Of a stretch of DNA of 64,000 nt, positions 35,825 to 44,696 are shown in pieces. Below the pieces are notes generated by a model, which saw nothing but the letters and a program-made list of their open reading frames with translations, made no database searches and had not been told where the DNA came from. How positions within the stretch are numbered: the first letter of the stretch is position 1; each line of letters opens with the position of its first letter. This DNA comes from Rhodospirillaceae bacterium (GTDB taxonomy: Bacteria; Pseudomonadota; Alphaproteobacteria; Rhodospirillales; Rhodospirillaceae), in contig JAQWRV010000033.1 of the NCBI GenBank assembly GCA_029243545.1, positions 1 through 64,000 on the forward strand. The letters are read 5' to 3'. A program made the position numbers and the translations under genes.

Positions 35825-37663
35825 ATGGCAGACTCGAATAATCTTGATCATTTTCTAGAAACCACGCGGCGAACCGCGCTGGGAGTCTCGCTGGGTGGCG
35901 CAGCCACTGCGCTGATGCGTCCTGTCGCAGCCTTGGCTGCGAGCCACGAGAGCGGTAAGCGGTATATTAGCAAGGGTTACGTCAACGTCAGCCACGGTCA
36001 GATGCATTACCGCACGGCTGGGTCGGGCCCACCGGTTATTCTGGTGCACGGCTCGCCGAGTTCATCGCGCACTTACATCGATCTTATTGGCCGGTTGTCG
36101 GATCAGTTCACGGTGATTGCGCTGGACACGGCGGGCTATGGCAATTCCACCCCGCTCATGCCCGGTGGCCAGCCGGAAATACCAGACTTTGCCCGGGTGC
36201 TGGCAGAGACAGTGGCCGTCCTCGGCATAGAGCGCAGTGTGCTCTTTGGCTCCCACACCGGCGCTAAGATCACTCTGCAATATGCAGTGGATCATCCGGA
36301 CCGGGTGGCGGCGCTGGTCATGGACGGCTTGTCCATTCCGCCTGGGCCAATTGATTACGTCTGGAACAAAAACTACCTGACCCCTTTCACCATCAACGAA
36401 GACGGCAGCTTCATCGCTTACGAATGGACCCGGGGTAAGGACTTCGGCCGCAACTTCCCATGGTACGACAAGTCACCTGCCACGCGTTCTAACACTACCG
36501 ACCCCGACGCCCAGACCATGCACAACGCGCGCATCGATATCTTCTCCGCCGGACCGCATTACTCGGCTGGCTATGGCGCCGCCATGCGCTACCGGGGCAT
36601 ACCGGTGCTTCGGCAACTATCGGTACCGACCGTGTTGATGGCCATTGAACCGGACCCGCTATACATTCATCTCGACTATGTACCTGACGACGTTCCCGAT
36701 GTCTTGTCCATCGAACGGCTGACGGCGGATCGCGATGCTTGGCGGGCGCGGCTGCGGGCACTGTTTGGCGAGTACGGTTCCGCTTTGGGCGATGTCAACT
36801 TCACGCCACCAGATCCCTTGCTAGACCCCAAACCAGGCGACGCGATCACCGCTGGTTATGTGGTGCAAGAGCAAGGGCATGTCCATGTGCGTCGGGTTGG
36901 CCCCATCAACGGTGAAGGTCATCGGCCACTCTTGATTCTGCCTGACGTGCCCGGCGGCACCGGTCCTTATGACCTGCTCATGCGCACACTCGCTTTCGAC
37001 CGACCCGTGTTTATCATCGATCTCCCGGGTACAGGTGATTCAGACCCGCTTGAGAAGGGAGACTCCGGCAACGCTGTAGTCGACATGGTGGTGGACGTGA
37101 TCGATCGCCTGGGCCTGGAGCAGCCCGACGTGCTGGCAGAGAATGTGTCCACACCTTTGGCGATTGCCTTGGCGGCGCGCCACCCAGATAAAGTGCACAG
37201 TTTAATTTTAGACGGCGCCATCCTGGCGGACAGCCGGGGACGTAATGAGCTCAGAGACAATTACACGCCTGACCTCAAACCCATGCGTGGCGGTGGCCAC
37301 CTCTCGGAACTTTGGCACATGTTCCGCGATGCAGAGTTCAAGTGGCCTTGGTACGACCGATCACGCGAGGCCATTCGTTGGGTTAACCCGAACCTTGACG
37401 CCAACCGCTTCTATCACCGGCTGGTGGATACGATGAAACAGCTCGATCATTACGGCGATACAGCCCGCGCAGCTTTTTCCCTCGACGCAGCTGCGTTATT
37501 GGAAGAGGTGCGCCAGCCAGTGCTTGCGTTCCATCGAGAACGCGACCCTCTCTATCAATGGGGAGAGTTTGCGGCGCGTAAGGTAGCAAATGGAAAGGTT
37601 ATAGATCGCCCGGAAAGCGTGATTACGTTCGCACAATCTGTGCAGCTATTTTTAGACAGTTAG
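35825..37663 (+). CDS. Tat-signal tandem fusion of two alpha/beta-hydrolase domains
   Basis: 612 residues. Residues 10-40 form a Tat-like signal (TTRRTALGVSLGGAATAL, AALAAS). Domain 1 (about 50-310) has VILVHGSPSSSRTY, ALDTAGYGNS and an elbow FGSHTGAK in which the nucleophile position is His144. Domain 2 (about 340-612) has PLLILPDVPGGTGPYD, FIIDLPGTGDSD and an elbow near 437-442 reading LAENVSTP, with no Ser, Cys or Asp in the classical GxSxG setting. Both active sites therefore depart from the standard. Possibly a binding or lyase-type protein in the periplasm. A GGAGAGCGGGAG site precedes the ATG. Confidence 0.8.
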   Translation: MADSNNLDHFLETTRRTALGVSLGGAATALMRPVAALAASHESGKRYISKGYVNVSHGQMHYRTAGSGPPVILVHGSPSSSRTYIDLIGRLSDQFTVIALDTAGYGNSTPLMPGGQPEIPDFARVLAETVAVLGIERSVLFGSHTGAKITLQYAVDHPDRVAALVMDGLSIPPGPIDYVWNKNYLTPFTINEDGSFIAYEWTRGKDFGRNFPWYDKSPATRSNTTDPDAQTMHNARIDIFSAGPHYSAGYGAAMRYRGIPVLRQLSVPTVLMAIEPDPLYIHLDYVPDDVPDVLSIERLTADRDAWRARLRALFGEYGSALGDVNFTPPDPLLDPKPGDAITAGYVVQEQGHVHVRRVGPINGEGHRPLLILPDVPGGTGPYDLLMRTLAFDRPVFIIDLPGTGDSDPLEKGDSGNAVVDMVVDVIDRLGLEQPDVLAENVSTPLAIALAARHPDKVHSLILDGAILADSRGRNELRDNYTPDLKPMRGGGHLSELWHMFRDAEFKWPWYDRSREAIRWVNPNLDANRFYHRLVDTMKQLDHYGDTARAAFSLDAAALLEEVRQPVLAFHRERDPLYQWGEFAARKVANGKVIDRPESVITFAQSVQLFLDS

Positions 37664-37797
37664 GTCTGACTGGCTAAGGCGCGTTGGGATGCGCAATTGA
37701 GACCGTCAGCTAGTATCGGATATTCCAGGCTAATTTCTAGCAAGAATATCTTTTTGTCATGCACGAACAAGTAAGAATTCTGTACTGGAGGTTCGCT

Positions 37798-38823
37798 ATG
37801 TCGGTTCACATTCTTTTTAAAAGAACGACTCTCAGAATTTTACTGATGGTGATGCTCGGTGTCGCCTACTCGACCGCCGCGGTTGGAGGTCAATCGATGG
37901 GTGGGTCCAAGTTTGTCGAGGTCGATGGCATCCGAACCCGCTACTTCGAAGCGGGAAGCGGAGAACCCATGGTGTTGGTCCATGGCGGGCACTATGGCTT
38001 GGCTGGGGGAGCAGTCGGGTTCATGTCGGTTTTCACTCTGTTGGCAGAGCATTTCCATGTCTATGCAATAGACAAGTTGGGTATGGGGCTAACCGACAAT
38101 CCCAAAGACGATTCAGGTTATTCCATGCAAGCCACAACCCAGCATATCTATCGATTCATACAAGTGCAGGGCCTGGAGAACGTACATTTGGCTGGCCATT
38201 CCCGGGGCGGCCTGCCGGTCGTTCGCATCGCCATGGATCACCCTGAACTCATCCAGACCCTGACCATCTTCGACAGCAACACTCTAGCTCCGGGAGACCC
38301 CAAACCCTCGGCTCCGAATCTCCGTCCTCTGGGCCCGCCGCCTACCAAAGAGTCGATACGAGAAGACTTCATGTCCAGGCGCAATACCTACCATAAGGAA
38401 TACGTCACCGACGAGTTTGTCGAAGCTCACTTGGAGGTCGCCCTGAATCCCAAAATACGTCAGGCGGCGGAACGGTTGGAAATGCTCAGAGAGGGCTTCA
38501 TAGAGCACAATCCAGACAAGGTGGAGGCCAGACCGGCTCTTGCCAATAACTCGGGTACGGGATGGTGGCTGTATGAAGTCAAGGACTCGACGCTGGAGAT
38601 GCTCAATGCGGGTCAGCTCAAAACACCCACCCTGGTGATTTGGGGTTACAACGATACTTCAGCCACCCATGAAATGGCGGCGGATCTTTTTCGGGTGATC
38701 AGTAAATCGGCCGCTCAGGCCCAGCTGCACTTTTTCAACCAATGTGGTCATGCTCCCTACAACGAATATCCCGAGGAAGTAACCGACCTGCTGGTCAGCT
38801 TCACGGGGCGAGTGAAGCGCTGA
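37798..38823 (+). CDS. Exported alpha/beta hydrolase
   Basis: 341 residues from the ATG at 37798, preceded by GGAGGTTCGCT; an earlier ATG at 37759 lacks such a site. A Sec-type signal (TTLRILLMVMLGVAYSTAAV) is followed by the hydrolase fold: VLVHGGHYGLAGG, AIDKLGMGLTDN, elbow LAGHSRGG with Ser135, and a late NQCGHAPYNEYPEE His. All catalytic elements appear intact, unlike in the neighbouring fusion. Substrate unknown. Confidence 0.85.
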   Translation: MSVHILFKRTTLRILLMVMLGVAYSTAAVGGQSMGGSKFVEVDGIRTRYFEAGSGEPMVLVHGGHYGLAGGAVGFMSVFTLLAEHFHVYAIDKLGMGLTDNPKDDSGYSMQATTQHIYRFIQVQGLENVHLAGHSRGGLPVVRIAMDHPELIQTLTIFDSNTLAPGDPKPSAPNLRPLGPPPTKESIREDFMSRRNTYHKEYVTDEFVEAHLEVALNPKIRQAAERLEMLREGFIEHNPDKVEARPALANNSGTGWWLYEVKDSTLEMLNAGQLKTPTLVIWGYNDTSATHEMAADLFRVISKSAAQAQLHFFNQCGHAPYNEYPEEVTDLLVSFTGRVKR

Positions 38824-38977
38824 GCTGAAACGCGTCAAACGCCTCTTTATCGAAATTTTATTTGCACTCAATTAATTGAGACAGCAGACCATACCCTTCC
38901 GATTTCTTCTTCTAACCTGCGAATGAGTTTTTTAGCCGTTTAGGCATGTTTCACCGGTTCAATTAAGAAACCTGGGT

Positions 38978-38997
38978 GGCTGCGGGGCCCCGCAGCC
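38978..38997. repeat. Perfect 20-bp GC palindrome
   Basis: GGCTGCGGGG is followed directly by CCCCGCAGCC, a perfect inverted repeat with no spacer. It lies 155 bases after the exported hydrolase and 93 bases before the flavin reductase. A loose T run follows about 15 bases later. It could be a terminator stem or a dyad protein site. Confidence 0.6.
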
Positions 38998-39014
38998 AGT
39001 ATAAGCAAGTTTTT

Positions 39015-39051
39015 CGAGGTGAATTGAGCCGTTACCGCTCCATTCACCTCG
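39015..39051. promoter_or_regulatory. Strong hairpin in the flavin reductase leader
   Basis: CGAGGTGAAT pairs with ATTCACCTCG (10 bp), then one mismatch, then GAGC with GCTC around a 7-base loop. It ends 39 bases before the flavin reductase start. Placed in the leader it may be a terminator for the upstream unit or an attenuator or operator for the reductase. Confidence 0.45.
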
Positions 39052-39090
39052 TAGCCGTAAGAGCAAAAAAAAGTAGGAGTATGGAAATAG

Positions 39091-39702
39091 ATGGACGTTG
39101 AACTGCAAAGTCTTTCCGAGGATGATTCCTATTCTCTATTTAGCCAGATCATTATTCCTCGCCCCATTGCCTGGGTACTAAGCGATAACGGGGTGGAACA
39201 TGGTGCCGAACGCTGGAACCTCGCGCCCTTTTCCTATTTTAACGGAATCACTAGTGCCCCACCGATGGTCATGTTCTCAATTGGTGATGGCATGGCTGGA
39301 AAGATCAAAGACACGCATCGCAATTTGAAAACTAATCCTGAGTGCGTCATTAGTTTGGCATGTGTAGACCAAGCTAAAGACATGCAAGATTCCGCCGAAG
39401 ATTTGCCTGCGGGCCAGAGTGAAATCAATAAATTCAATATCGCTTTGAGTGACTGGAACTGGCCAATACCGCGCGTGGCCGCGGCACCGGTGTCGATGGG
39501 CTGCATCGCTCGTCAGTTCACACGCGTGGGCAATACAGAACAAATTCTAGTGTTTGCTGAAATCACTCGTCTTTGGGTACGCGATGATGTGGGCGCACTC
39601 GACGCGAAAGGCCGGTTGCGGATTGATGTGAAAGCGTTTGACCCGCTAGCACGGGTGGGCAAAGGGGCTTATGCCCGATTGTCGGAGGTTTTTTGGGTCT
39701 AA
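39091..39702 (+). CDS. Flavin reductase family protein
   Basis: 203 residues. The flavin reductase/DIM6-NTAB domain shows in SLFSQIIIPRPIAWVLS, NLAPFSYFNGITSAPPMVMFSIG, DTHRNLKTNPECVISL and the C-terminal VFAEITRLWVRDDV. These proteins bind FMN or FAD and supply reduced flavin to monooxygenases or act alone. No partner monooxygenase is in the window. It is preceded by two inverted repeats and followed by tRNA-Ser. No signal peptide, so cytoplasmic. Confidence 0.85.
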   Translation: MDVELQSLSEDDSYSLFSQIIIPRPIAWVLSDNGVEHGAERWNLAPFSYFNGITSAPPMVMFSIGDGMAGKIKDTHRNLKTNPECVISLACVDQAKDMQDSAEDLPAGQSEINKFNIALSDWNWPIPRVAAAPVSMGCIARQFTRVGNTEQILVFAEITRLWVRDDVGALDAKGRLRIDVKAFDPLARVGKGAYARLSEVFWV

Positions 39703-39858
39703 GAGCCTCACAGAATAGACCTGTGCCATAGTTCGCAGGGATGCGAAGGCTAAACCAATATTGTTGAGGCGCTGGAAGTGAGAGGGATGGGTAGTAAGAT
39801 GGGTAGAGAAAGTTCTATCTACCTTAAGTATTGATAAATAAAAGATATTTGGGATATT

Positions 39859-39948
39859 TGGCGGATGGGGTGGGATTCGAACCCACGAGACGCTTTCACG
39901 CCTGCTGGTTTTCAAGACCAGTGCCTTCAACCGCTCGGCCACCCATCC
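39859..39948 (-). tRNA. tRNA-Ser (anticodon UGA)
   Basis: On the minus strand the acceptor strand GGATGGG pairs with CCCATCC, followed by discriminator G and an encoded CCA (39861-39859). The D arm is GCCGAGCGGTTGAAGGC; the anticodon arm CTGGT-CTTGAAA-ACCAG gives anticodon TGA, reading UCA serine codons. A long variable arm (CAGGCGTGAAAGCGTCTC) and the T arm GTGGGTTCGAATCCCAC confirm a class II serine tRNA. It separates the accessory left half from the core-like right half. Confidence 0.97.
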
Positions 39949-40111
39949 GCATAAGAGCAGCGGGATACTAGAGAGGCGGAACCGGGTCAAGCCGCCCCAC
40001 ATAAATTGCGCCAAACCTTTCTCAAATCACAGTCTTTGCCACCCTAAAGCTCTATGGCACACTCCCCCCGCGTATAAAGGCCTGCGTATCAAAAAACGGT
40101 TGGAGAGCAAA

Positions 40112-41002
40112 ATGACGCAGCCTGGGACACCGCCGGTCATCGGCATCATTGGCGGATCAGGGCTCTATGAGCTTGATGGGCTATCTGACATCGAGTGGAC
40201 CGCCGTTTCCACACCCTTTGGCGCACCGTCTGATGAACTACTCTGTGGCGTTTTAGACGGCCAAAAGGTCGCCTTTTTGCCAAGACATGGCCGTGGCCAC
40301 ACAATCTCACCCTCTGATCTCAACTTCAGGGCCAACATCTATGCCTTAAAGGCGCTTGGCGTGACGGAAATTCTTTCCCTCAGCGCCTGTGGTTCTTTTA
40401 AAGAGGAGCTACCGCCTGGCACCTTTGTGCTGGTGGACCAATTCATCGACCGTACCTTCGCCCGGAAGAAATCCTTTTTTGGCGAGGGCATTGTTGCCCA
40501 TGTTTCCGTCGCTCACCCAACATGCGGGCGGCTTGGGGATGAATTGGAAGCCGCGGTTACAGAATTGGCAATCCCGTTCCAGCGCGGCGGCACTTACCTC
40601 ACCATGGAAGGCCCACAATTTTCGACGCTGGCGGAGTCTAATCTCTACCGCTCGTGGGGTTGCGATGTCATCGGTATGACCAATATGCCGGAGGCAAAAA
40701 TCGCCCGGGAAGCAGAGATGTGTTACGCGACCGTCGCCATGGTGACCGATTTTGATTGCTGGCACCCGGATCACGATGCCGTCACCGTTGACCAAGTGAT
40801 CAAAACCTTATTGTCTAATGCTGACAACGCGAAAGCCGTTATAAAATCGGTTGTACCAAAATTAGAATTGCGGAAAGAAACATGTGTTGAAGGCTGCCAT
40901 ACAGCACTCGACAACGCTATTATTACTGCCCCAGAGGCACGCGACGCTGAGGCAGTCAAAGCGCTCGGGCCTATCATGGACCGTGTTCTTAGTGTGGGAT
41001 AA
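40112..41002 (+). CDS. mtnP: S-methyl-5'-thioadenosine phosphorylase
   Basis: 296 residues from the ATG at 40112, six bases after GGAG; a TTG upstream would add four residues. It splits methylthioadenosine (or 5'-deoxyadenosine in some bacteria) with phosphate into adenine and the sugar 1-phosphate. Motifs: IIGGSGLYE at the phosphate site, PRHGRGHTISPSDLNFRANI, SACGSFKEELPPG and TMEGPQFSTLAES...IGMTNMPEAKLA-type purine pocket. It is first in an operon, 15 bases before mtnA. Confidence 0.93.
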   Translation: MTQPGTPPVIGIIGGSGLYELDGLSDIEWTAVSTPFGAPSDELLCGVLDGQKVAFLPRHGRGHTISPSDLNFRANIYALKALGVTEILSLSACGSFKEELPPGTFVLVDQFIDRTFARKKSFFGEGIVAHVSVAHPTCGRLGDELEAAVTELAIPFQRGGTYLTMEGPQFSTLAESNLYRSWGCDVIGMTNMPEAKIAREAEMCYATVAMVTDFDCWHPDHDAVTVDQVIKTLLSNADNAKAVIKSVVPKLELRKETCVEGCHTALDNAIITAPEARDAEAVKALGPIMDRVLSVG

Positions 41003-41017
41003 TAAGGAACCGCGGCA

Positions 41018-42115
41018 ATGAATGTCGATGGCACGCCCTATCGAACGATCTGGACAACGGGCGATGACCGCACGGTTCGTATTATCGATCAAACAAAATT
41101 ACCGCACACATTCACAACAACAGACCTGACTTCACTAGACGATGCTGCCCGTGCCATAGCTGACATGTTGGTGCGCGGCGCGCCTCTCATCGGCGCGACC
41201 GGCGCTTACGGTATGGCACTTGCTATGAGGACAGATCCCAGAGACGAAAATATTGCCAACGCTTATGAAACCCTTTTCGCGACACGGCCGACTGCGAGCA
41301 ATTTAGGTTGGGCTCTGGACGACCTCCGTCAACGGCTCTTAGTTACTTCTGAAAATGACCGTGAAGCCGTTGCCTATAAGCGCGCATCGGAGATTTGCAA
41401 TCAAGACGTGGATGCCTGCCATTCTATTGGTGTGCATGGCGCTGCGCTAATCTCTAGTGTGTGGGAAGAGAAGGGGCAACCGGCACGCATCAACGTGCTC
41501 ACCCATTGCAATGCCGGCTGGCTGGCCACCGTGGATTGGGGCACAGCTCTCGCGCCGATTTATAAAGCACACGAAGACGGTATTCCCGTTCATGTTTGGG
41601 TGGACGAAACACGACCACGCAATCAAGGAGCCAGTCTAACCGCCTGGGAACTCAGCAAGCACGGTGTTGACCATACGCTCATTGTAGATAATGTAGGTGG
41701 TCATTTGATGCAGCATGGCGACGTTGATCTGTGCATCGTCGGCACGGATAGAACCACCGCGGCTGGTGATGTGTGCAACAAAGTTGGCACATATTTGAAA
41801 GCCCTAGCCGCGCAGGACAACGGCGTCCCTTTCTATGTGGGATTACCGCACTCCACCATTGACTGGCGAATCAATGATGGCATTCACGATATTCCTATCG
41901 AAACCCGTGCAGAGCGTGAAGTGACTCATATAGCTGGTAAAACAGAAGCTGGTGAGACGATTGAAGTGCAACTTACACCCGATAATACAAACGCTCTCAA
42001 TATTGCTTTCGATGTCACTCCAGCGCGCTATGTCACGGGCCTTATAACGGAACGCGGTATTTGCAACGCCTCAACCGAAGGGTTGCGCGGCCTTTATCCT
42101 GAGAAGGCCGCATGA
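41018..42115 (+). CDS. mtnA: Methylthioribose-1-phosphate isomerase
   Basis: 365 residues, eIF2B-like fold; it converts methylthioribose 1-phosphate to methylthioribulose 1-phosphate. Motifs: [16 protein letters not shown], the catalytic Cys in [25 protein letters not shown], and the catalytic Asp in [19 protein letters not shown]. Length is normal for the family. It overlaps ald2 by four bases (ATGA), so the two are translationally coupled. In the DHAP shunt the same enzyme handles the 5-deoxyribose analogue. Confidence 0.93.
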   Translation: MNVDGTPYRTIWTTGDDRTVRIIDQTKLPHTFTTTDLTSLDDAARAIADMLVRGAPLIGATGAYGMALAMRTDPRDENIANAYETLFATRPTASNLGWALDDLRQRLLVTSENDREAVAYKRASEICNQDVDACHSIGVHGAALISSVWEEKGQPARINVLTHCNAGWLATVDWGTALAPIYKAHEDGIPVHVWVDETRPRNQGASLTAWELSKHGVDHTLIVDNVGGHLMQHGDVDLCIVGTDRTTAAGDVCNKVGTYLKALAAQDNGVPFYVGLPHSTIDWRINDGIHDIPIETRAEREVTHIAGKTEAGETIEVQLTPDNTNALNIAFDVTPARYVTGLITERGICNASTEGLRGLYPEKAA

Positions 42116-42807
42116 CCCGGCGTAGCGAAGTCGGACTTCGTGTCACACTGATCCAAACCTGCCTTGAAATGGCACAGTCTGGCCTGACCTTTGGCACCTC
42201 AGGCAATGCCAGCGTCCGCCTTGATGATGAAACGCTTTTGATTACACCGACCGGACTCCCTTACGCCTCTTTGCAGCCGGAAGACATCGTTGCGCTCAAG
42301 TTTGGTGGCCGATACTACGGCAGGCGCCAGCCTTCATCGGAATGGCGGTTTCATAGGGATATATTGAGCAGCCGCCATGAAACGCAAGCCGTTGTCCATA
42401 CGCACTCTCCCTTTGCGACAGCTCTTGCCTGCCGTGGGAGTGCAATTCCATCATTTCATTATATGGTCGCTGTTGCGGGTGGAGCCGATATCCGCTGTGC
42501 CCAATACGCGACGTTTGGCACGCAAGCGCTCTCCGAGCAGGTGCTAACAGCCCTATCAGGACGGCAGGCCTGCCTTGTGGCTAATCACGGACAGATTGCA
42601 CTTGGATCAGACTTAAGCTCTGCACTCAAACTGGCAGGCGAGGTTGAGTCTCTCGCATCAATGTATTGGCGCAGTCAACACGGTGGAGAACCGGACCTGC
42701 TTGATCAGCATGAAATGCAGCGGGTGATTGAGAAGTTCAGAACCTACGGCACGGAAGACGCCGCCGATGCAGAGCTCGCGCACGCAGGAGACCGCCTGCC
42801 GGCCTAA
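42112..42807 (+). CDS. ald2: Class II aldolase of the DHAP shunt
   Basis: 231 residues, class II aldolase/adducin family. Motifs: [11 protein letters not shown] near 26-36, [13 protein letters not shown], and zinc ligands in [12 protein letters not shown], with a third His in [10 protein letters not shown]. With mtnP and mtnA directly upstream, the set matches the Rhodospirillum rubrum cluster in which Ald2 cleaves methylthioribulose 1-phosphate or 5-deoxyribulose 1-phosphate to DHAP and an aldehyde. MtnB-type dehydratase would be the alternative in the universal pathway, but no further methionine salvage genes follow. Function is inferred from context. Confidence 0.8.
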   Translation: MTRRSEVGLRVTLIQTCLEMAQSGLTFGTSGNASVRLDDETLLITPTGLPYASLQPEDIVALKFGGRYYGRRQPSSEWRFHRDILSSRHETQAVVHTHSPFATALACRGSAIPSFHYMVAVAGGADIRCAQYATFGTQALSEQVLTALSGRQACLVANHGQIALGSDLSSALKLAGEVESLASMYWRSQHGGEPDLLDQHEMQRVIEKFRTYGTEDAADAELAHAGDRLPA

Positions 42808-42829
42808 CGGTATTCATGAGGCGGTTCTC
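42788..42829. terminator. Hairpin between convergent ald2 and pyruvyl transferase genes
   Basis: GAGACCGCCT and AGGCGGTTCTC can pair across the two stop codons, with one bulged base. The position between convergent 3' ends fits a bidirectional terminator; no clear T run is present. Confidence 0.35.
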
Positions 42830-43904
42830 AAAGATTCTTAAAATTCTCTGCTGAGTCCTGTAGCCGCGCGTCGCGAACGCTGTCGGAAATTACGGGTTCG
42901 TCACTGGAAATTGCCTGCGCGACGCCTTGAACGGCTCGTTCCACCGCACCGCCTTGAGACCAAGACATCGGTTCCGATAGGCTTAATGAGTCGCAAAGCG
43001 CATCCACCTTGGGAGTCCCAGCTTGAAACGTCACAACCGGTGTATTTAAGAAGGCTGCAGCAATGCTGTGGTGAAAACGTCCGGAGACGACACACGCGGC
43101 ATTATTGACGGCGCTAAACCAATGCTCGAAAGATAGAGCGACGAAATGCTCAAGCTTCGGCGTCGTAGCCAAAGCCGCCTCTAGGATAGGTGCATCGTCA
43201 AGGGCAGGATGAGCCGGTGCTCCAGTAATGTAGCGCAACGAATGGGAACCAAATTCAAAAGAGATCGCATGAATAATCTTGGCAAATGAGTCAGGAGAAA
43301 GCCCCAAACCACCGCCAAAGACTATAGGCCCGTTCGTCTTTGCTGCAGATTTAACATCCATGCGCTTCAGATAAAGCGGTAGACAATCAAACCCGAGAAC
43401 AGCGTCTAAGCCGAGACGCTTGGCAATTTTATGAGAGCGAGATTCTCGGACAACAATCCGGTCGACAGATGCGAGTAAAGCTGCATATAGCATTTCCGCA
43501 TCCCCATCAGCCGAGTCAGCGTTGCTTGGATACAGCGACAGATTGATGGCATATACCGGCTTGTTAAAAGCCTTCTTTGCCAAGTTGATCAGATACAGGA
43601 GGTTGAATGCTGGCTGAGCCAATCCGTGCAGCGTTCCTTCGCCGTTGACGATGACGATATCCGCGTCATTGAGTTTTGGCACGAGGTTTGGGTTGTCTGC
43701 GAGGAAAACCCGTTGAAAACCTGGATCGCTCATCTGGGCGCTATTTCTAGGTGGTGTTTTAAGGCCATGAACCTCAGCAACTCCTATGGACGTTACGCGA
43801 TATCCGCGCTCCCTAAGTTGATTGTGTATTTCAGTGGACGTGCCGAAGCATCCCCAATGGTAGGCATTGGAGGTGTCATTTAGCAGAAGAGCCGTTTTCG
43901 TCAT
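42828..43904 (-). CDS. Polysaccharide pyruvyl transferase family protein
   Basis: 358 residues. The family layout is visible: LLLNDTSNAYHWGCFGTSTEI at the N-terminus, DADIVIVNGEGTLHG, VRESRSHKIAKRLGLD, FGGGLGLSPDSF and the donor-site CVVSGRFHHSIAAAFLNTPVV. The family adds ketal pyruvate to cell-surface sugars, although distant members have other roles. It is the last gene of a minus-strand unit with an ABC importer, 9 bases after the permease, which is an unusual pairing. Confidence 0.8.
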   Translation of the reverse strand: MTKTALLLNDTSNAYHWGCFGTSTEIHNQLRERGYRVTSIGVAEVHGLKTPPRNSAQMSDPGFQRVFLADNPNLVPKLNDADIVIVNGEGTLHGLAQPAFNLLYLINLAKKAFNKPVYAINLSLYPSNADSADGDAEMLYAALLASVDRIVVRESRSHKIAKRLGLDAVLGFDCLPLYLKRMDVKSAAKTNGPIVFGGGLGLSPDSFAKIIHAISFEFGSHSLRYITGAPAHPALDDAPILEAALATTPKLEHFVALSFEHWFSAVNNAACVVSGRFHHSIAAAFLNTPVVTFQAGTPKVDALCDSLSLSEPMSWSQGGAVERAVQGVAQAISSDEPVISDSVRDARLQDSAENFKNL

Positions 43905-43913
43905 GGCGTTCCT

Positions 43914-44696
43914 TTAATGCCCTTCTTCCATCTCACTCTCGTGCCAATGCCGTAGCAAACGATGCGATACCCAGTTTAGTACAAGATATATTCCATACCC
44001 TGTCACGCTAAGGAGAACAAAACAGGCCAAGGCGCGGGAGAGTTCGAGGCGGTAACTGGCTTCAAGAAGGCGTGCCGCTAGGCCCGAACTCTGTCCGCTC
44101 GTACCAGCGACCATTTCAGCAACTACGGTACCGATAAGCGCCAAACCGCCGCTAATCCTTAACCCGCCTAGAAAATAGGGTAGGGCTGACGGAAGAAGGA
44201 GGCGGCGCAGCGTTTGACTGCGGGTCGCGCCGTAGAGACGGAAAAGATCACGCAAGTTTGCATCAACGCTTTTTAGCCCCAGCAGCGTATTTGAGATGAT
44301 CGGAAAAACAGCTGCCATCCAAGCCAGAATTAGAAGCACGAAGAACACGTCATCGACCCAAATAATGATGAACGGCGCGACTGTAACAATGGGTGTGACT
44401 TGTAAAAAGACCGCGTAAGGAAACAGCATTTTTTCGAGAACACGAAACTGCACAAGAAGAATAGCCAGCCCCGCACCCGTAAAAGCCGCCAGAACCAAGG
44501 CCGCCAGTGTGACCTGAAGAGTCACAATCAAAGAACCAAGTAAATCAGGTCCATCGATCCACAAAGACTGGGCAATCGCGACCGGTCCAGGAAGAATGTA
44601 TTCGGGAAGGGCATAAAAAATTACAAGCCCATGCCATGCGGCAAGCAATGCCATGCCAAAAACCACCGGCCACAAATGCATGGTTAACCGCTTCAT
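43914..44696 (-). CDS. ABC transporter permease, NMT1/nitrate-sulfonate type
   Basis: 260 residues with about six membrane helices. The binding-protein-dependent loop is the segment LLGLKSVDANLRDLFRLYGATRSQTLRRLLLP, which contains the EAA-type contact for the ATPase, followed by ALPYFLGGLRISGGLALIGTVVAEM. This is the SsuC/TauC/ThiX branch of importers. It overlaps the ATPase by four bases. Substrate not shown by sequence. Confidence 0.88.
   Translation of the reverse strand: MKRLTMHLWPVVFGMALLAAWHGLVIFYALPEYILPGPVAIAQSLWIDGPDLLGSLIVTLQVTLAALVLAAFTGAGLAILLVQFRVLEKMLFPYAVFLQVTPIVTVAPFIIIWVDDVFFVLLILAWMAAVFPIISNTLLGLKSVDANLRDLFRLYGATRSQTLRRLLLPSALPYFLGGLRISGGLALIGTVVAEMVAGTSGQSSGLAARLLEASYRLELSRALACFVLLSVTGYGIYLVLNWVSHRLLRHWHESEMEEGH

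Noticed and set aside
39859-39948. tRNA-Ser as the attachment site of an integrative element
   Set aside because: I found no integrase gene and no second copy of the tRNA 3' end in the window, so the border is only suggestive.
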